This document shows, in pieces, positions 8,528 to 19,544 of a DNA stretch of 64,000 nucleotides. Position numbers and translations under genes: made by a program. The DNA is from Rugosimonospora africana (GTDB lineage Bacteria; Actinomycetota; Actinomycetes; Mycobacteriales; Micromonosporaceae). A model generated the notes under the pieces. It had not been told where the DNA came from and searched no databases. It saw only the letters and a program-made list of their open reading frames with translations. The stretch's first letter is position 1. Every line of letters begins with the position of its first letter. Where the stretch lies: the NCBI RefSeq assembly GCF_016862975.1, contig NZ_BONZ01000015.1, positions 1 to 64,000 on the forward strand, in the 5' to 3' direction.

Positions 8528-9348
8528 TGGAGACCAGTACCGACCGGGACGCCTACCGGGCGGCGGAGCAGAAGCTGGAGTCGCTCGCCTCGGGCACGAC
8601 TCCGGATCGGCTCACCGAGATCGCCGACGAGGTGCTCGCGGTCGCCAACCTGCTGGTCCGGGAGCCGCGACTGCGCCGAGCGCTGGCCGATTCGGCCCGC
8701 GACGGGCAGGAGCGGTCCGAGCTGCTCCGCGGCCTGCTGGCCGGCAAGGTCGGCGACGAGGCTGTGGACCTCACGTCCACCCTGGCCGCCGGACGCTGGT
8801 CGGCGCCGGGTCGGCTGCTCGACTCGGCCGAACGGCTGGGCGTAGCGGTGCTACTGGCCGCCGCGGACCGGTCGGACGAGCTGGGCGAGGTCGAGGACGA
8901 GCTGTTCCGGTTCAACCACGTCGCCGACGGCTCGCCGCAGTTGGCCGCCGTGCTCTCCGACTCGACCGTGCCGGTCGAGCAGCGGGGCCGGCTCGTGGAC
9001 GATCTGCTCGACGGCAAGGCGCGGCAGGTCACGGTACGCCTGGTCAAGCTGGCCCTGGTCGGCTTCGGCGGCCGGGGATTCTCGGCGTCGCTGACTCGCC
9101 TGGTCGAGCTGGCCGCCGCGAAGCGCGACCGGCAGGTGGCGTACGTCACGGCGGCCTCGGTGCTGTCCGACGACGAGGAACGCCGGTTGGGTGACCGACT
9201 GGAACAGATGTACGGTCGACGGGTATCCGTTCGGGTGAGTGTCGACCCCACCGTGATCGGCGGGCTCTCCGTCCGGGTCGGGAGCGACCTCTACGACGGA
9301 ACCGTGCTGCGCCGACTCACCGAGGCGCGCAGCGCACTGGGCAAATGA
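8527..9348 (+). CDS. atpH: F1Fo ATP synthase subunit delta
   Basis: 273 residues, the peripheral-stalk cap that links subunit b to the alpha3beta3 head. It is about 90 residues longer than the E. coli protein, which is normal for actinobacteria. The C-terminal part has the family pattern ending VDPTVIGGLSVRVGSDLYDGTV. The ATG overlaps the atpF stop. A 146-bp gap separates it from atpA. Confidence 0.93.
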   Translation: METSTDRDAYRAAEQKLESLASGTTPDRLTEIADEVLAVANLLVREPRLRRALADSARDGQERSELLRGLLAGKVGDEAVDLTSTLAAGRWSAPGRLLDSAERLGVAVLLAAADRSDELGEVEDELFRFNHVADGSPQLAAVLSDSTVPVEQRGRLVDDLLDGKARQVTVRLVKLALVGFGGRGFSASLTRLVELAAAKRDRQVAYVTAASVLSDDEERRLGDRLEQMYGRRVSVRVSVDPTVIGGLSVRVGSDLYDGTVLRRLTEARSALGK

Positions 9349-9494
9349 TGCGCACCGACCGGCCACTCGACCGGCCCACCCACAAGCCGGGCGGGCCTGA
9401 GGGCCGGCTGCGGGCGTGGGTATGCCGGCCGCTTGACCGGCCCGCTCCGATAGAGACCGACTTTCACAAGCTAGAGATACAGGGGTAGCAGCGG

Positions 9495-11141
9495 ATGGCC
9501 GAGCTGACCATCTCCTCCGACGAGATCCGCGGCGCGCTGGAGCGCTACGTCACGTCGTACAAGCCGGAGATCTCCCGCGAGGAGGTCGGTACCGTTACCG
9601 ACGCGGGTGACGGCATCGCCCACATCGAGGGCCTGCCCTCGACCATGACCAACGAGCTGTTGGAGTTCGAGAACGGCACGCTCGGCGTGGCGCTGAACCT
9701 CGACGTCCGCGAGATCGGCGTCGTGATCCTCGGCGACTACTCCGGCGTCGAGGAGGGCCAGCGTGTCAAGCGGACCGGCCGCGTGCTCTCGGTGCCGGTC
9801 GGTGACAAGTTCCTCGGCCGGGTCGTCGACCCGCTGGGCAACCCGCTGGACGCGCTCGGCGACATCGAGAACGAGGGGTACCGCGAGCTGGAGCTCCAGG
9901 CTCCCAACGTGATGGCCCGCCAGCCGGTCAAGGAGGCGTTGCAGACCGGGATCAAGGCCATCGACGCGATGACCGCGATCGGTCGGGGCCAGCGCCAGCT
10001 GATCATCGGCGACCGCAAGACCGGCAAGACCACGATCGCCATCGACACGATCCTCAACCAGCGTGACAACTGGAAGTCCGGCGACCCGCAGCGCCAGGTG
10101 CGCTGCATCTACGTCGCGATCGGGCAGAAGGCGTCCACCGTCGCATCGGTGAGGGGCACGCTGGAAGAGCACGGCGCGATGGAGTACACGACCATCGTCT
10201 CCTCGCCGGCCTCCGACCCGGCCGGCTTCAAGTACCTCGCGCCGTACACCGGTTCGGCCATCGGCCAGCACTGGATGTACGCCGGCAAGCACGTGCTGAT
10301 CGTCTTCGACGACCTGACCAAGCAGGCCGAGGCGTACCGCGCGGTGTCCCTGCTGCTGCGCCGCCCGCCGGGCCGCGAGGCGTACCCGGGCGACGTGTTC
10401 TACCTGCACTCCCGGCTGCTGGAGCGCTGCGCGAAGCTCTCCGACGACCTTGGCGCGGGCTCGATGACCGGTCTGCCGATCATCGAGACCAAGGGCAACG
10501 ACATCTCGGCGTACATCCCGACCAACGTCATCTCGATCACCGACGGTCAGATCTTCCTTGAGACCGACCTGTTCAACTCGGGCGTCCGGCCGGCGATCAA
10601 CGTCGGTACCTCGGTGTCCCGGGTCGGTGGTAGCGCGCAGACCAAGCCGATGCGCCGGGTGGCCGGCCGGCTCCGGCTCGACCTGGCCCAGTTCCGTGAG
10701 CTGGAGGCGTTCTCCGCCTTCGCGTCGGACCTGGACCGCGCCTCCCGCGCCCAGCTGGACCGCGGTGGCCGCCTGGTCGAGCTGCTGAAGCAGCCGAACT
10801 ACCACCCGTACCCGGTGGAGGAGGAGGTCGTCTCGATCTGGGCCGGTACCAACGGCAAGCTCGACGACATCGACCTCTCCAATGTCGGCCGGTTCGAGGG
10901 CGAACTGCTGCAGTACCTGCGCCACAACAAGAAGGACACGCTGGCATCCATCGCCGCCGGTAACTGGGACGACGACATCGTCGCCCAGCTCGACAGCGCG
11001 GTGCAGGAATTCAAGTCCGAGTTCCAGGCCTCGCAGCAGCAGCGCGAGGTGAACGAGGCGCCAGCCGAGGCAATGCAGGACGGTGTGGAGAGCCGGGAGA
11101 CCGTCCGGCAGGTGTCCCCGCCCTCGGGCCAGGGGCAGTAA
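9495..11141 (+). CDS. atpA: F1Fo ATP synthase subunit alpha
   Basis: 548 residues, the non-catalytic nucleotide-binding subunit of F1. The Walker A motif is GDRKTGKTT and the arginine-finger region is present ([15 protein letters not shown]). The C-terminal tail past about residue 520 is charged and has no fixed motif, as in other actinobacterial alpha subunits. A weak AGGGGTAGCAG precedes the ATG. The gap before it (9349-9494) has no gene. Confidence 0.97.
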   Translation: MAELTISSDEIRGALERYVTSYKPEISREEVGTVTDAGDGIAHIEGLPSTMTNELLEFENGTLGVALNLDVREIGVVILGDYSGVEEGQRVKRTGRVLSVPVGDKFLGRVVDPLGNPLDALGDIENEGYRELELQAPNVMARQPVKEALQTGIKAIDAMTAIGRGQRQLIIGDRKTGKTTIAIDTILNQRDNWKSGDPQRQVRCIYVAIGQKASTVASVRGTLEEHGAMEYTTIVSSPASDPAGFKYLAPYTGSAIGQHWMYAGKHVLIVFDDLTKQAEAYRAVSLLLRRPPGREAYPGDVFYLHSRLLERCAKLSDDLGAGSMTGLPIIETKGNDISAYIPTNVISITDGQIFLETDLFNSGVRPAINVGTSVSRVGGSAQTKPMRRVAGRLRLDLAQFRELEAFSAFASDLDRASRAQLDRGGRLVELLKQPNYHPYPVEEEVVSIWAGTNGKLDDIDLSNVGRFEGELLQYLRHNKKDTLASIAAGNWDDDIVAQLDSAVQEFKSEFQASQQQREVNEAPAEAMQDGVESRETVRQVSPPSGQGQ

Positions 11142-11144
11142 GCC

Positions 11145-13513
<2,369 letters not shown>

Positions 13514-13528
13514 GGCAAACCGCGTGAG

Positions 13529-13557
13529 ACGGCGGCCGCCCGTTGGACGGCCGCCGT
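13529..13557 (+). terminator. Hairpin between atpD and atpC
   Basis: Perfect 10-bp stem ACGGCGGCCG (13529-13538) with its complement at 13548-13557 and a 9-base loop, 16 bases after the atpD stop. It lies inside the operon, so it may be a partial terminator that lowers epsilon expression relative to beta. Confidence 0.65.
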
Positions 13558-13666
13558 TCGCGTCACCCGGGCGGAGTGTTGTCGGCCGCCCCCGGTGTCG
13601 CGGGGAATAGTCAGTCGTTTAGACTCGGGCAACCCCTCACTCTTATCCATGAGGAGACCGTAGGTC

Positions 13667-13948
13667 GTGGCCAATCAACTGCATGTCGACGTCGTATCCG
13701 TCGAGGAGAAGGTCTGGTCCGGTGAGGCCGACATGCTGGTCGCCCGCACCACCGAGGGTGAGCTTGGCATATTGCACGGCCACGCGCCACTGTTGGGACA
13801 GCTCGCCGAGCCCGCTCAGATAAGGATCAAACGCCCGGAGGGCGATCTGGCCTACGACGTGGCCGGTGGCTTCCTGTCGGTCGACGCCAACGGAGCCACG
13901 GTCCTCGCGGAGAGCTGCCAGCCGGCATCCGCCGACACGGCCCACTGA
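13667..13948 (+). CDS. atpC: F1Fo ATP synthase subunit epsilon, short form
   Basis: 93 residues from a GTG with GAGGAGA at 13651-13657. It holds the N-terminal beta-sandwich (LHVDVVSVEEKVWSGEAD, LGILHGHAPLLGQL, VAGGFLSVDANGATVLAE) that contacts gamma and the c-ring. The protein ends where most epsilon subunits (~120-140 residues) begin their C-terminal helical hairpin, so the domain that inhibits ATP hydrolysis in other bacteria is absent. The stop is clean and the next gene follows at once, so this looks natural rather than a frameshift. Confidence 0.94.
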   Translation: MANQLHVDVVSVEEKVWSGEADMLVARTTEGELGILHGHAPLLGQLAEPAQIRIKRPEGDLAYDVAGGFLSVDANGATVLAESCQPASADTAH

Positions 13949-13960
13949 GCCCAGACGCCG

Positions 13961-14401
13961 ATGCGGATCATCGAATGGATCGGAATCGGCGTTCTCATCT
14001 TGCTCTGCGCGCTGGGCGTGCTGTTCGTCCGGCGTGAGATCATCGCCCGCGGTCGCGGCACCATCGAGCTGAGCTTCCGGCTGTCCACGCTGATCGCCGG
14101 CCGCGGCTGGTCTCCGGGCATCGCCCGGTTCGTCGGCGACGAACTGCGGTGGTACCGGGTCTTCAGCTTCGCCCTGCGGCCGCGCCGGATACTGTCCCGG
14201 CGCCATCTCGCCGTGGAGAGCCGCCGGGTGCCAGACTCCCCGGAGCTGCTGGTCTTGCCCGACGACTGGGTGATCGTGCGGTGCACCAGCAACCACGCGC
14301 CGGTGGAGATCGCCATGGCGGAGGCCACGCTCACCGGGTTCCTGTCCTGGATCGAGGCCGCGCCGCCCGGTGGCGCGAGCATCCGGCTGGCCGCCCGCTG
14401 A
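13961..14401 (+). CDS. DUF2550 family membrane-anchored protein
   Basis: 146 residues: one N-terminal transmembrane helix (about 5-24) and then a soluble domain with the DUF2550 pattern (LSFRL near 40, GWSPGIARF, WYRVFSF, RRILSRR, IVRC). This family sits directly after atpC in many actinobacteria and has no known function. It begins 12 bases after atpC and may be read with it. It converges on the lipoprotein gene, 16 bases away, with no clear terminator between. Confidence 0.85.
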   Translation: MRIIEWIGIGVLILLCALGVLFVRREIIARGRGTIELSFRLSTLIAGRGWSPGIARFVGDELRWYRVFSFALRPRRILSRRHLAVESRRVPDSPELLVLPDDWVIVRCTSNHAPVEIAMAEATLTGFLSWIEAAPPGGASIRLAAR

Positions 14402-14417
14402 GCGCGGGCCTGTCGCT

Positions 14418-15686
14418 CTAGCCGGCGGCCGTCCAGAGTCGGGTCGCCTGGCCGTCCTCGGCGGCCAGCAACAGCCGGTCACCGGTACCGGTGAGGCTGA
14501 CCAGTCGCTGATCGCCGGCCGGTACCGTGGCCGGCAGCGTCAGCTCTGTCCAGGACGCCAGATCCGTGCTGGCCCACAGCCGGTACCGGGTGCCGTCCCC
14601 GGCGAGCGCATAGGCGCGCTGAGCGGACCCTGCGGCGAGTCCGGTGACGACGGCCAGCCCGGTGACGATCGGCAGGTCGGTACCGGCGAACGTGCCGAAC
14701 CGGCCGGCGGCCCGCCATCCGCCCGAGGTACCCAGCCAGGCGCCGAAGCCGTGGCCCCGCTCGCCGACGGCGAGCACACCGTCGCCGTACCGGGCGGCAC
14801 GCTCCAGCGCCTCATCCTCGGCGCCGGCCGGGATCGTCTCGCGACGCCAGGACAAACCGTCCGGTGAGGTCCACACGACCGGGTCCCTGGCGGCCGTCCG
14901 GGACCCGGGCGTGATGACGTTCCCGACGGCGGTGAACCCCGGCCCTGTCGCGGCGGCGCCGGGGAAGCCAGACCCGGTCCCGGCCGGACCGGAATCCTGC
15001 CCGAGGACGCCGCCGACCGCGTCCAGCACGGCGGTCTGCCCGCGGGCGTCGGACTCCAGGGCGGGATCGGCGTCGACGCGCCGGAAGTCCCGGCCGTCCG
15101 GTGTGAACCAGACTGCCGCGCCGGCCTGCCCGTTGGCGTCCCGCCAGGTACCGGTGATGAGCCAGCCGGTCGGGCCGGCCGCGATCCTGCCGACGCCGAT
15201 CGCGTCCGGGCCGCCGTACAGCTCGAATGCCGCCGGTACCTCGTCCAGCCGGCCGCCGCCGGTGGAGATCCAGGTGCTGATGCGCGGATTGGCGTGCACC
15301 CCGCCGGCCGTCGAGCCCACGGCGGCCACCTCGGCGCCCCGGCAGGCGACCGCGGACAGCAGCTGCGCGGGGCCGTACACCGAGGTGGGCCGCACAGGAA
15401 CGGCCGTCCAGCGCTCCGCGTCGCTGCTGGTCCACAGCGCCGGGCGGGTGGAGCCGTCGGGCAGCAGGTACCCGCCGGCCGCGTACCAGTGGCCGGGACA
15501 GGCCGCCACGTCCCGTACCTCGACCCGTCCGGAACCGGTGGCCGGCAGGGTCACCGCCCGCCAGGCCGGGACGGCCGGACCGGTGCCGGTGTGCCCGCCC
15601 GTGGCCCGCTCCTGGCCGGTGCACCCGGCGGTGAGCAGGATCGCCAGGCTAAGCGGGATCCGCCACCAGCTCAACCTCGTACCCAT
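14418..15686 (-). CDS. Predicted lipoprotein with beta-propeller-like repeats
   Basis: 422 residues. The N-terminus is a lipoprotein signal peptide ending in the lipobox LTAGC (about residues 18-22), so the mature protein should be anchored outside the membrane. The rest contains repeated WTS-sSDg-W-type blades (ALWTSSDAERW, AVWFTPDGRDF, VVWTSPDGLSW, LWASTDLASW) as in sialidase-like or exo-alpha-like propellers. No catalytic motif is seen. Its ATG lies inside the end of the VOC gene (38-bp overlap), so the two are probably co-transcribed. Function unknown. Confidence 0.75.
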   Translation of the reverse strand: MGTRLSWWRIPLSLAILLTAGCTGQERATGGHTGTGPAVPAWRAVTLPATGSGRVEVRDVAACPGHWYAAGGYLLPDGSTRPALWTSSDAERWTAVPVRPTSVYGPAQLLSAVACRGAEVAAVGSTAGGVHANPRISTWISTGGGRLDEVPAAFELYGGPDAIGVGRIAAGPTGWLITGTWRDANGQAGAAVWFTPDGRDFRRVDADPALESDARGQTAVLDAVGGVLGQDSGPAGTGSGFPGAAATGPGFTAVGNVITPGSRTAARDPVVWTSPDGLSWRRETIPAGAEDEALERAARYGDGVLAVGERGHGFGAWLGTSGGWRAAGRFGTFAGTDLPIVTGLAVVTGLAAGSAQRAYALAGDGTRYRLWASTDLASWTELTLPATVPAGDQRLVSLTGTGDRLLLAAEDGQATRLWTAAG

Positions 15687-16062
15687 GGCCGTCCTCCAGG
15701 AACCCGGCGTAGTGATCGGGGCCGCCCGCGTGCGGATGACGATCCGCGAACATCAGCGTCCAGCCGTGCTCCACCGCGCTGGCGACCAGCTCATCCACGC
15801 GGTCGCGGGTACCGGCGTGGAACGCGAGGTGGTTGAGGCCCGGGGCGCACCGGTCGTGCACCTTCCCGGTCAGCGCCGGCGACTGCTCGACCACCAGGTA
15901 CGTGTCGCCGAGGCGCCAGGAACGCCCGTCCGGCCAGTTCTGGTACGGTTCCCAACCCATCGCGCCGAGCAGCCAGCCCCAGCACGTCTCGGCGGCGCTC
16001 AGGTCGGGTACCCAGAGTTCGACGTGGTGCAGTCCGAGCGTCCCGGCTGCCCGGATGCTCAC
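15649..16062 (-). CDS. VOC (glyoxalase/bleomycin-resistance) superfamily protein
   Basis: 137 residues, a single VOC unit of two beta-alpha-beta-beta-beta modules. LHHVELWVPDL at the N-terminus, LNHLAFHAG in the middle and YEVELVAD at the C-terminus supply the usual His/His/Glu metal set. The substrate is unknown. The GTG at 16062 overlaps the stop of the upstream adenosyltransferase (GTGA), which favours it over the GTG at 16083. Confidence 0.82.
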   Translation of the reverse strand: MSIRAAGTLGLHHVELWVPDLSAAETCWGWLLGAMGWEPYQNWPDGRSWRLGDTYLVVEQSPALTGKVHDRCAPGLNHLAFHAGTRDRVDELVASAVEHGWTLMFADRHPHAGGPDHYAGFLEDGHGYEVELVADPA

Positions 16063-16631
16063 CGGCCGCCGCCCGGCACCCACTTCACGTCGCCGTCCGG
16101 GTTTGCCACCCGGGACAGGATGAACAGCAGGTCAGACAGCCGGTTGAGGTATGTGATGGCGAGCGGGTTGGTGCGCTCCTCGTCCTGTTCGTACAGTGCC
16201 CAGGCCGAGCGCTCGGCGCGCCGGGCCACAGTACGCGCGGCGTGCAGCAACGCGCCGCCGGGCGTCCCGCCAGGCAGGATGAACGAGTCCAGATTGGCCA
16301 GTTGCGCGTTGAACTCGTCGCACCAGCCCTCCAACCTGGTGACGTAATCTTCCGTGATTCGCAGCGGTGGGGACTTCGGTTCCGCCACGATCGGGTTGGA
16401 CAGGTCGGCGCCCACGTCGAACAGGTCGTTCTGCACCACCGTGAGAACGCCCCGTACCTCGCCGGGAAGCTGACCCATCGCCAGTGCGACGCCGATCGCG
16501 GCGTTGCACTCGTCAGTGTCGGCGTAGGCGGCGAGGCGCGTGTCGGTCTTGCGGACCCGCGAACCGTCGCCGAGTCCGGTCGTGCCGGCGTCGCCGGTCT
16601 TGGTGTAGATGCGGGTGAGGTGTACGGCCAT
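16059..16631 (-). CDS. Cob(I)alamin/cobinamide adenosyltransferase, PduO type
   Basis: 190 residues. It adds the adenosyl group to cobalamin, making coenzyme B12. The ATP-binding N-terminus reads [36 protein letters not shown] and the helix [12 protein letters not shown] with [14 protein letters not shown] follow, all typical of PduO/MMAB. B12 is the cofactor of the mutase encoded at 44399, and MeaB (41741) guards that mutase, so the genes belong to one theme although not one operon. TAGACT lies seven bases upstream of the ATG. Confidence 0.93.
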   Translation of the reverse strand: MAVHLTRIYTKTGDAGTTGLGDGSRVRKTDTRLAAYADTDECNAAIGVALAMGQLPGEVRGVLTVVQNDLFDVGADLSNPIVAEPKSPPLRITEDYVTRLEGWCDEFNAQLANLDSFILPGGTPGGALLHAARTVARRAERSAWALYEQDEERTNPLAITYLNRLSDLLFILSRVANPDGDVKWVPGGGR

Positions 16632-16638
16632 GAAGCGA

Positions 16639-16644
16639 AGTCTA
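16639..16644 (-). promoter_or_regulatory. -10 box (TAGACT) for the adenosyltransferase
   Basis: Reads TAGACT on the minus strand, seven bases before the ATG at 16631; consistent with a leaderless or near-leaderless transcript. Confidence 0.5.
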
Positions 16645-16721
16645 GGGTCGCCAGGCCCGCCCGGGGTGTGGGCGGGCAGGTCAAGCGGCCCGGGGGAAAA
16701 GCTTCTCGTGGCGGATACCCC

Positions 16722-16727
16722 TACGAT
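16722..16727 (+). promoter_or_regulatory. -10 box (TACGAT) for murA
   Basis: TACGAT lies seven bases before the GTG at 16735, with no ribosome site between, so murA is probably leaderless. Confidence 0.5.
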
Positions 16728-16734
16728 TGCCGGC

Positions 16735-18015
16735 GTGGACATGATCCGGGTGGTCGGCGGCGCTCGCTTGTCGGGCGAAGTGATGGTGGGCGGGGCGAAG
16801 AACTCCGCGCTCAAGCTGATGGCGGCGGCGCTGCTCGCCACCGGCCGATCGGAGATCTCGCAGGTACCCAAGATCACAGACATTCTGATCATGGCGGAGG
16901 TGCTGCGCCGGCTGGGCTGCGATGTGACCTTCACCGACGGCGTGATCTCGGTCGACGCTCCGGACAAACCGGGTACCGAGGCCGATTATGACCTGGTGCG
17001 GCGGCTGCGCGCGTCGATCTGCGTACTCGGCCCGCTGCTGGCCCGGTGCGGGTACGTGCGGGTGGCCCATCCGGGGGGCGACGCGATCGGGTCGCGCGGG
17101 CTGGACATGCACATAGCGGGCCTGACCCGGATGGGTGCGGACATCGCCAGCGAGCACGGCTTCGTGATCGCCTCGGCGCCCTCGGGGCTGCACGGCGCGA
17201 CCATCTGGCTGGACTTCCCCAGCGTCGGTGCCACCGAGAACCTGCTGATGGCGGCGGTCCTGGCGGACGGCGTCACGGAGATCGACAACGCGGCCCGCGA
17301 GCCGGAGATCGTTGACATCTGCCAGATGCTCGTGGGCATGGGCGCGCACATCTCCGGCGCGGGTACCTCCAAGCTGCAGATCGAGGGCGTGCCGGAACTG
17401 CACCCGGTGGCGCACCAGACGGTGGGGGACCGGATCGTCGCCGGTACCTGGGCGTTCGCGGCCGCGATGACCCGGGGTTCGGTCACCGTACGGGGTGTCA
17501 ACCCGACGTTCCTGGAGATAGCGCTCGACAAGGTGATCAGTGCCGGGGGCGAGGTGATGACCGAGCCGAACGCGTTCCGGGTCACCATGGATCGCCGGCC
17601 CCGGGCGGTGGATGTGTCCACCCTGCCGTACCCGGGGTTCGCCACCGACCTGCTTCCGATGGCGGTCGGGCTGGCCTCGGTCAGCGAGGGCACCTCCCTG
17701 ATCACCGAGAACATCTTCGACGGCCGGTTCATGTTCATCAACGAGATGGCCCGGCTGGGTGCGGACATCCGCACCGACGGCCACCACGCGGCGGTACGGG
17801 GCCGGGACCGGCTGTCGTCGGCACCGGTACGGGCGACCGACATCCGGGCGGGCGCCGGGCTGGTCATGGCGGGCCTGTGCGCCGACGGTGTCACCGAGGT
17901 GAGCAACGTGCACCACATCGACCGCGGGTACCCGAACTTCATCGACGACCTGCAGGGACTGGGTGTGGCGGTGGAGCGCCTGGTAGCTCCGGAAGAGCCT
18001 TCGTTCGACTTCTGA
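16735..18015 (+). CDS. murA: UDP-N-acetylglucosamine 1-carboxyvinyltransferase, Asp active-site form
   Basis: 426 residues from GTG (ATG at 16741 is the alternative). MurA transfers enolpyruvate from PEP to UDP-GlcNAc, the first committed step of peptidoglycan synthesis. [11 protein letters not shown] carries the catalytic Lys; the mobile loop reads [13 protein letters not shown]. The residue that is Cys115 in E. coli (GGCTIG) is Asp116 here. Cys is the target alkylated by fosfomycin, and the Cys-to-Asp form, as in Mycobacterium tuberculosis, is known to keep activity and resist the drug. Full length; no defect seen. Confidence 0.95.
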   Translation: MDMIRVVGGARLSGEVMVGGAKNSALKLMAAALLATGRSEISQVPKITDILIMAEVLRRLGCDVTFTDGVISVDAPDKPGTEADYDLVRRLRASICVLGPLLARCGYVRVAHPGGDAIGSRGLDMHIAGLTRMGADIASEHGFVIASAPSGLHGATIWLDFPSVGATENLLMAAVLADGVTEIDNAAREPEIVDICQMLVGMGAHISGAGTSKLQIEGVPELHPVAHQTVGDRIVAGTWAFAAAMTRGSVTVRGVNPTFLEIALDKVISAGGEVMTEPNAFRVTMDRRPRAVDVSTLPYPGFATDLLPMAVGLASVSEGTSLITENIFDGRFMFINEMARLGADIRTDGHHAAVRGRDRLSSAPVRATDIRAGAGLVMAGLCADGVTEVSNVHHIDRGYPNFIDDLQGLGVAVERLVAPEEPSFDF

Positions 18016-18052
18016 ACCGTCTGGGCGGGTCGCCGGCTTCAGGCGGCGAAGC

Positions 18053-18119
18053 GCTGGTCGGCTCAGATCGCTGGTCGGCTCAGATCGCTGGTCGGCTCAG
18101 ATCGCTGTCGGCTCGGATG
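18053..18119. repeat. 17-bp tandem repeat after murA
   Basis: GCTGGTCGGCTCAGATC occurs three times without change (18053-18069, 18070-18086, 18087-18103), followed by a degenerate copy at 18104-18119 and fading similarity to about 18200. It fills most of the 171-bp gap between two convergent genes. No coding role. Confidence 0.85.
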
Positions 18120-18186
18120 GCGCCGGCCGAGATGACGTCGGCCCAGACGGCGCTGGCGCAGCGGGCTCGGGTCGGATAGCGCCGGC

Positions 18187-18504
18187 TCAGATGGCGCCGT
18201 CGGTCAGCCTGCGCGCCCGGTCCAACTCTGACTCGAAGACCAGCACGTGCACCCAACCGTCGCCGGCCGGCGCGACCGTCGCCCGGATCCCCGCACGTTT
18301 CAGCAGTTGGCGCAGTGCGCGGGCGACGGACTGGTCTTCGACGGTCGCGACCGGCCGCAGCAGGCCGAAGTCGTTCGTCGCGGTCTGGTCCGGGATGTCT
18401 GCCTTGAACTCACTGCTGGACGCCCAGCGCAGGATCCCCGCGAGGATGCCGATCACCCCGAAGGCGACCAGTGGTCCGGCGACGTACATGCTGGCGAGGG
18501 GCAC
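18187..18504 (-). CDS. Small membrane-anchored protein with a DUF2007-like domain
   Basis: 105 residues from a GTG. One N-terminal transmembrane helix (about 8-26) is followed by a compact domain in which a helix (VARALRQLLKRAGI) is flanked by strands (TVAPAGDGWVHVLVFE) and ends ELDRARRLTDG. This pattern resembles the short DUF2007 'putative signal transducing' fold. No catalytic residues seen. The gene is divergent from the dehydrogenase at 18627 and convergent with murA across the tandem repeats. Function unknown. Confidence 0.6.
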   Translation of the reverse strand: MPLASMYVAGPLVAFGVIGILAGILRWASSSEFKADIPDQTATNDFGLLRPVATVEDQSVARALRQLLKRAGIRATVAPAGDGWVHVLVFESELDRARRLTDGAI

Positions 18505-18626
18505 GTGCTCAGTGTCCCACTCGACGATCCGGAGCGCAGCCGGTTGAGTTGGGCCGGCTGATCGCCCGTTCAGGCGGCCCGGTTAGGGTGCTTGCCAAGG
18601 TTGCCACGGAGCAGGGGAGGACGGAC

Positions 18627-19475
18627 ATGGCGGGTCGCCTCGCGGTCATCGGGGCCGGACTGATGGGGTCCGGAATCGCACAGGTCGCCGCGCAGGCCGG
18701 CTGGTCGGTCGTGCTGCGCGACCTGACCACCCAGGCCACCGGTCGAGGGCTGGCCGGCATCGAGAAGTCGCTGGAGAAGTTCGCCAGCAAGGGTGTCATC
18801 GCCGCCGATGATGTCGCCGCGACGCTCGGCCGGATCACCACGACCACCGAGCTGGACGCGGCCGCCGATGCGGACATCGTGGTCGAAGCCGTATTCGAGC
18901 AGCTGGACGTGAAGCAGGAGGTGTTCCGGGCGCTGGACGGCATCTGCAAGGACGATGCCGTACTGGCCACGAACACCAGCGCCATTCCGGTCACCCAGAT
19001 CGCCGTGGCCACCTCGCGGCCGGAGTCGGTGGTCGGTACGCACTTCTTCTCGCCGGTACCGCTGATGAAGCTCTGCGAGCTGGTGCGCGGGTACAAGACG
19101 TCGGACGCGACGCTGGCGACCGTGAAGACGTTCGCGGAGGAGATCGGCAAGACCACGATCGTGGTGAACCGGGACATCGCCGGGTTCGTCACCACCCGCC
19201 TGATATCCGCCCTGGTGGTCGAGGCGGTGAAGCTCGTGGAGAGTGGCGTCGTGTCGGCGGAGGATCTGGACATCGCGTGCAAGCTCGGCTTCGGGCACCC
19301 GATGGGCCCGCTGGCCACCACCGACCTCACCGGTGTCGACGTCCTGCTGCACGCGACGAAGAACATCTACACGGACACCGCCGACGAGAAGTTCTTCCCG
19401 CCGGAGTTGCTGCAGCGCATGGTTGCCGCGGGCGACCTGGGCCGCAAGACCGGCCAGGGTTTCTACTCGTACTGA
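18627..19475 (+). CDS. 3-hydroxybutyryl-CoA dehydrogenase
   Basis: 282 residues. Oxidises (S)-3-hydroxybutyryl-CoA to acetoacetyl-CoA with NAD(P). The Rossmann motif GAGLMGSGIAQVAAQAG begins at about residue 9; NTSAIPVTQIA, GTHFFSPVPLMKLCELV and the C-terminal GFGHPMGPLATTDLTGVD with LGRKTGQGFYSY are standard. AGGGGAGG at 18613-18620 selects the ATG at 18627. A single-domain-pair enzyme, unlike the duplicated relative at 33011. Confidence 0.93.
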   Translation: MAGRLAVIGAGLMGSGIAQVAAQAGWSVVLRDLTTQATGRGLAGIEKSLEKFASKGVIAADDVAATLGRITTTTELDAAADADIVVEAVFEQLDVKQEVFRALDGICKDDAVLATNTSAIPVTQIAVATSRPESVVGTHFFSPVPLMKLCELVRGYKTSDATLATVKTFAEEIGKTTIVVNRDIAGFVTTRLISALVVEAVKLVESGVVSAEDLDIACKLGFGHPMGPLATTDLTGVDVLLHATKNIYTDTADEKFFPPELLQRMVAAGDLGRKTGQGFYSY

Positions 19476-19491
19476 CGCGCGTACGCGTACT

Positions 19492-19525
19492 GACGCCGCC
19501 CGGATCTGGAGATCCGGGCGGCGTC
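19492..19525. terminator. Bidirectional terminator between convergent genes
   Basis: Perfect 16-bp stem (19492-19507 with 19510-19525) around a 2-base GG turn, between the dehydrogenase stop and the permease stop. Being perfectly symmetric it can act on both strands. Confidence 0.85.
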
Positions 19526-19544
19526 GCGTGACACAGGAACGGGT

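Noticed and set aside
14644-16347. Plus-strand frame over the lipoprotein and VOC genes
   Set aside because: Antisense to genes with a lipobox and VOC motifs; Pro/Ser/Thr/Arg-rich composition typical of shadow frames.
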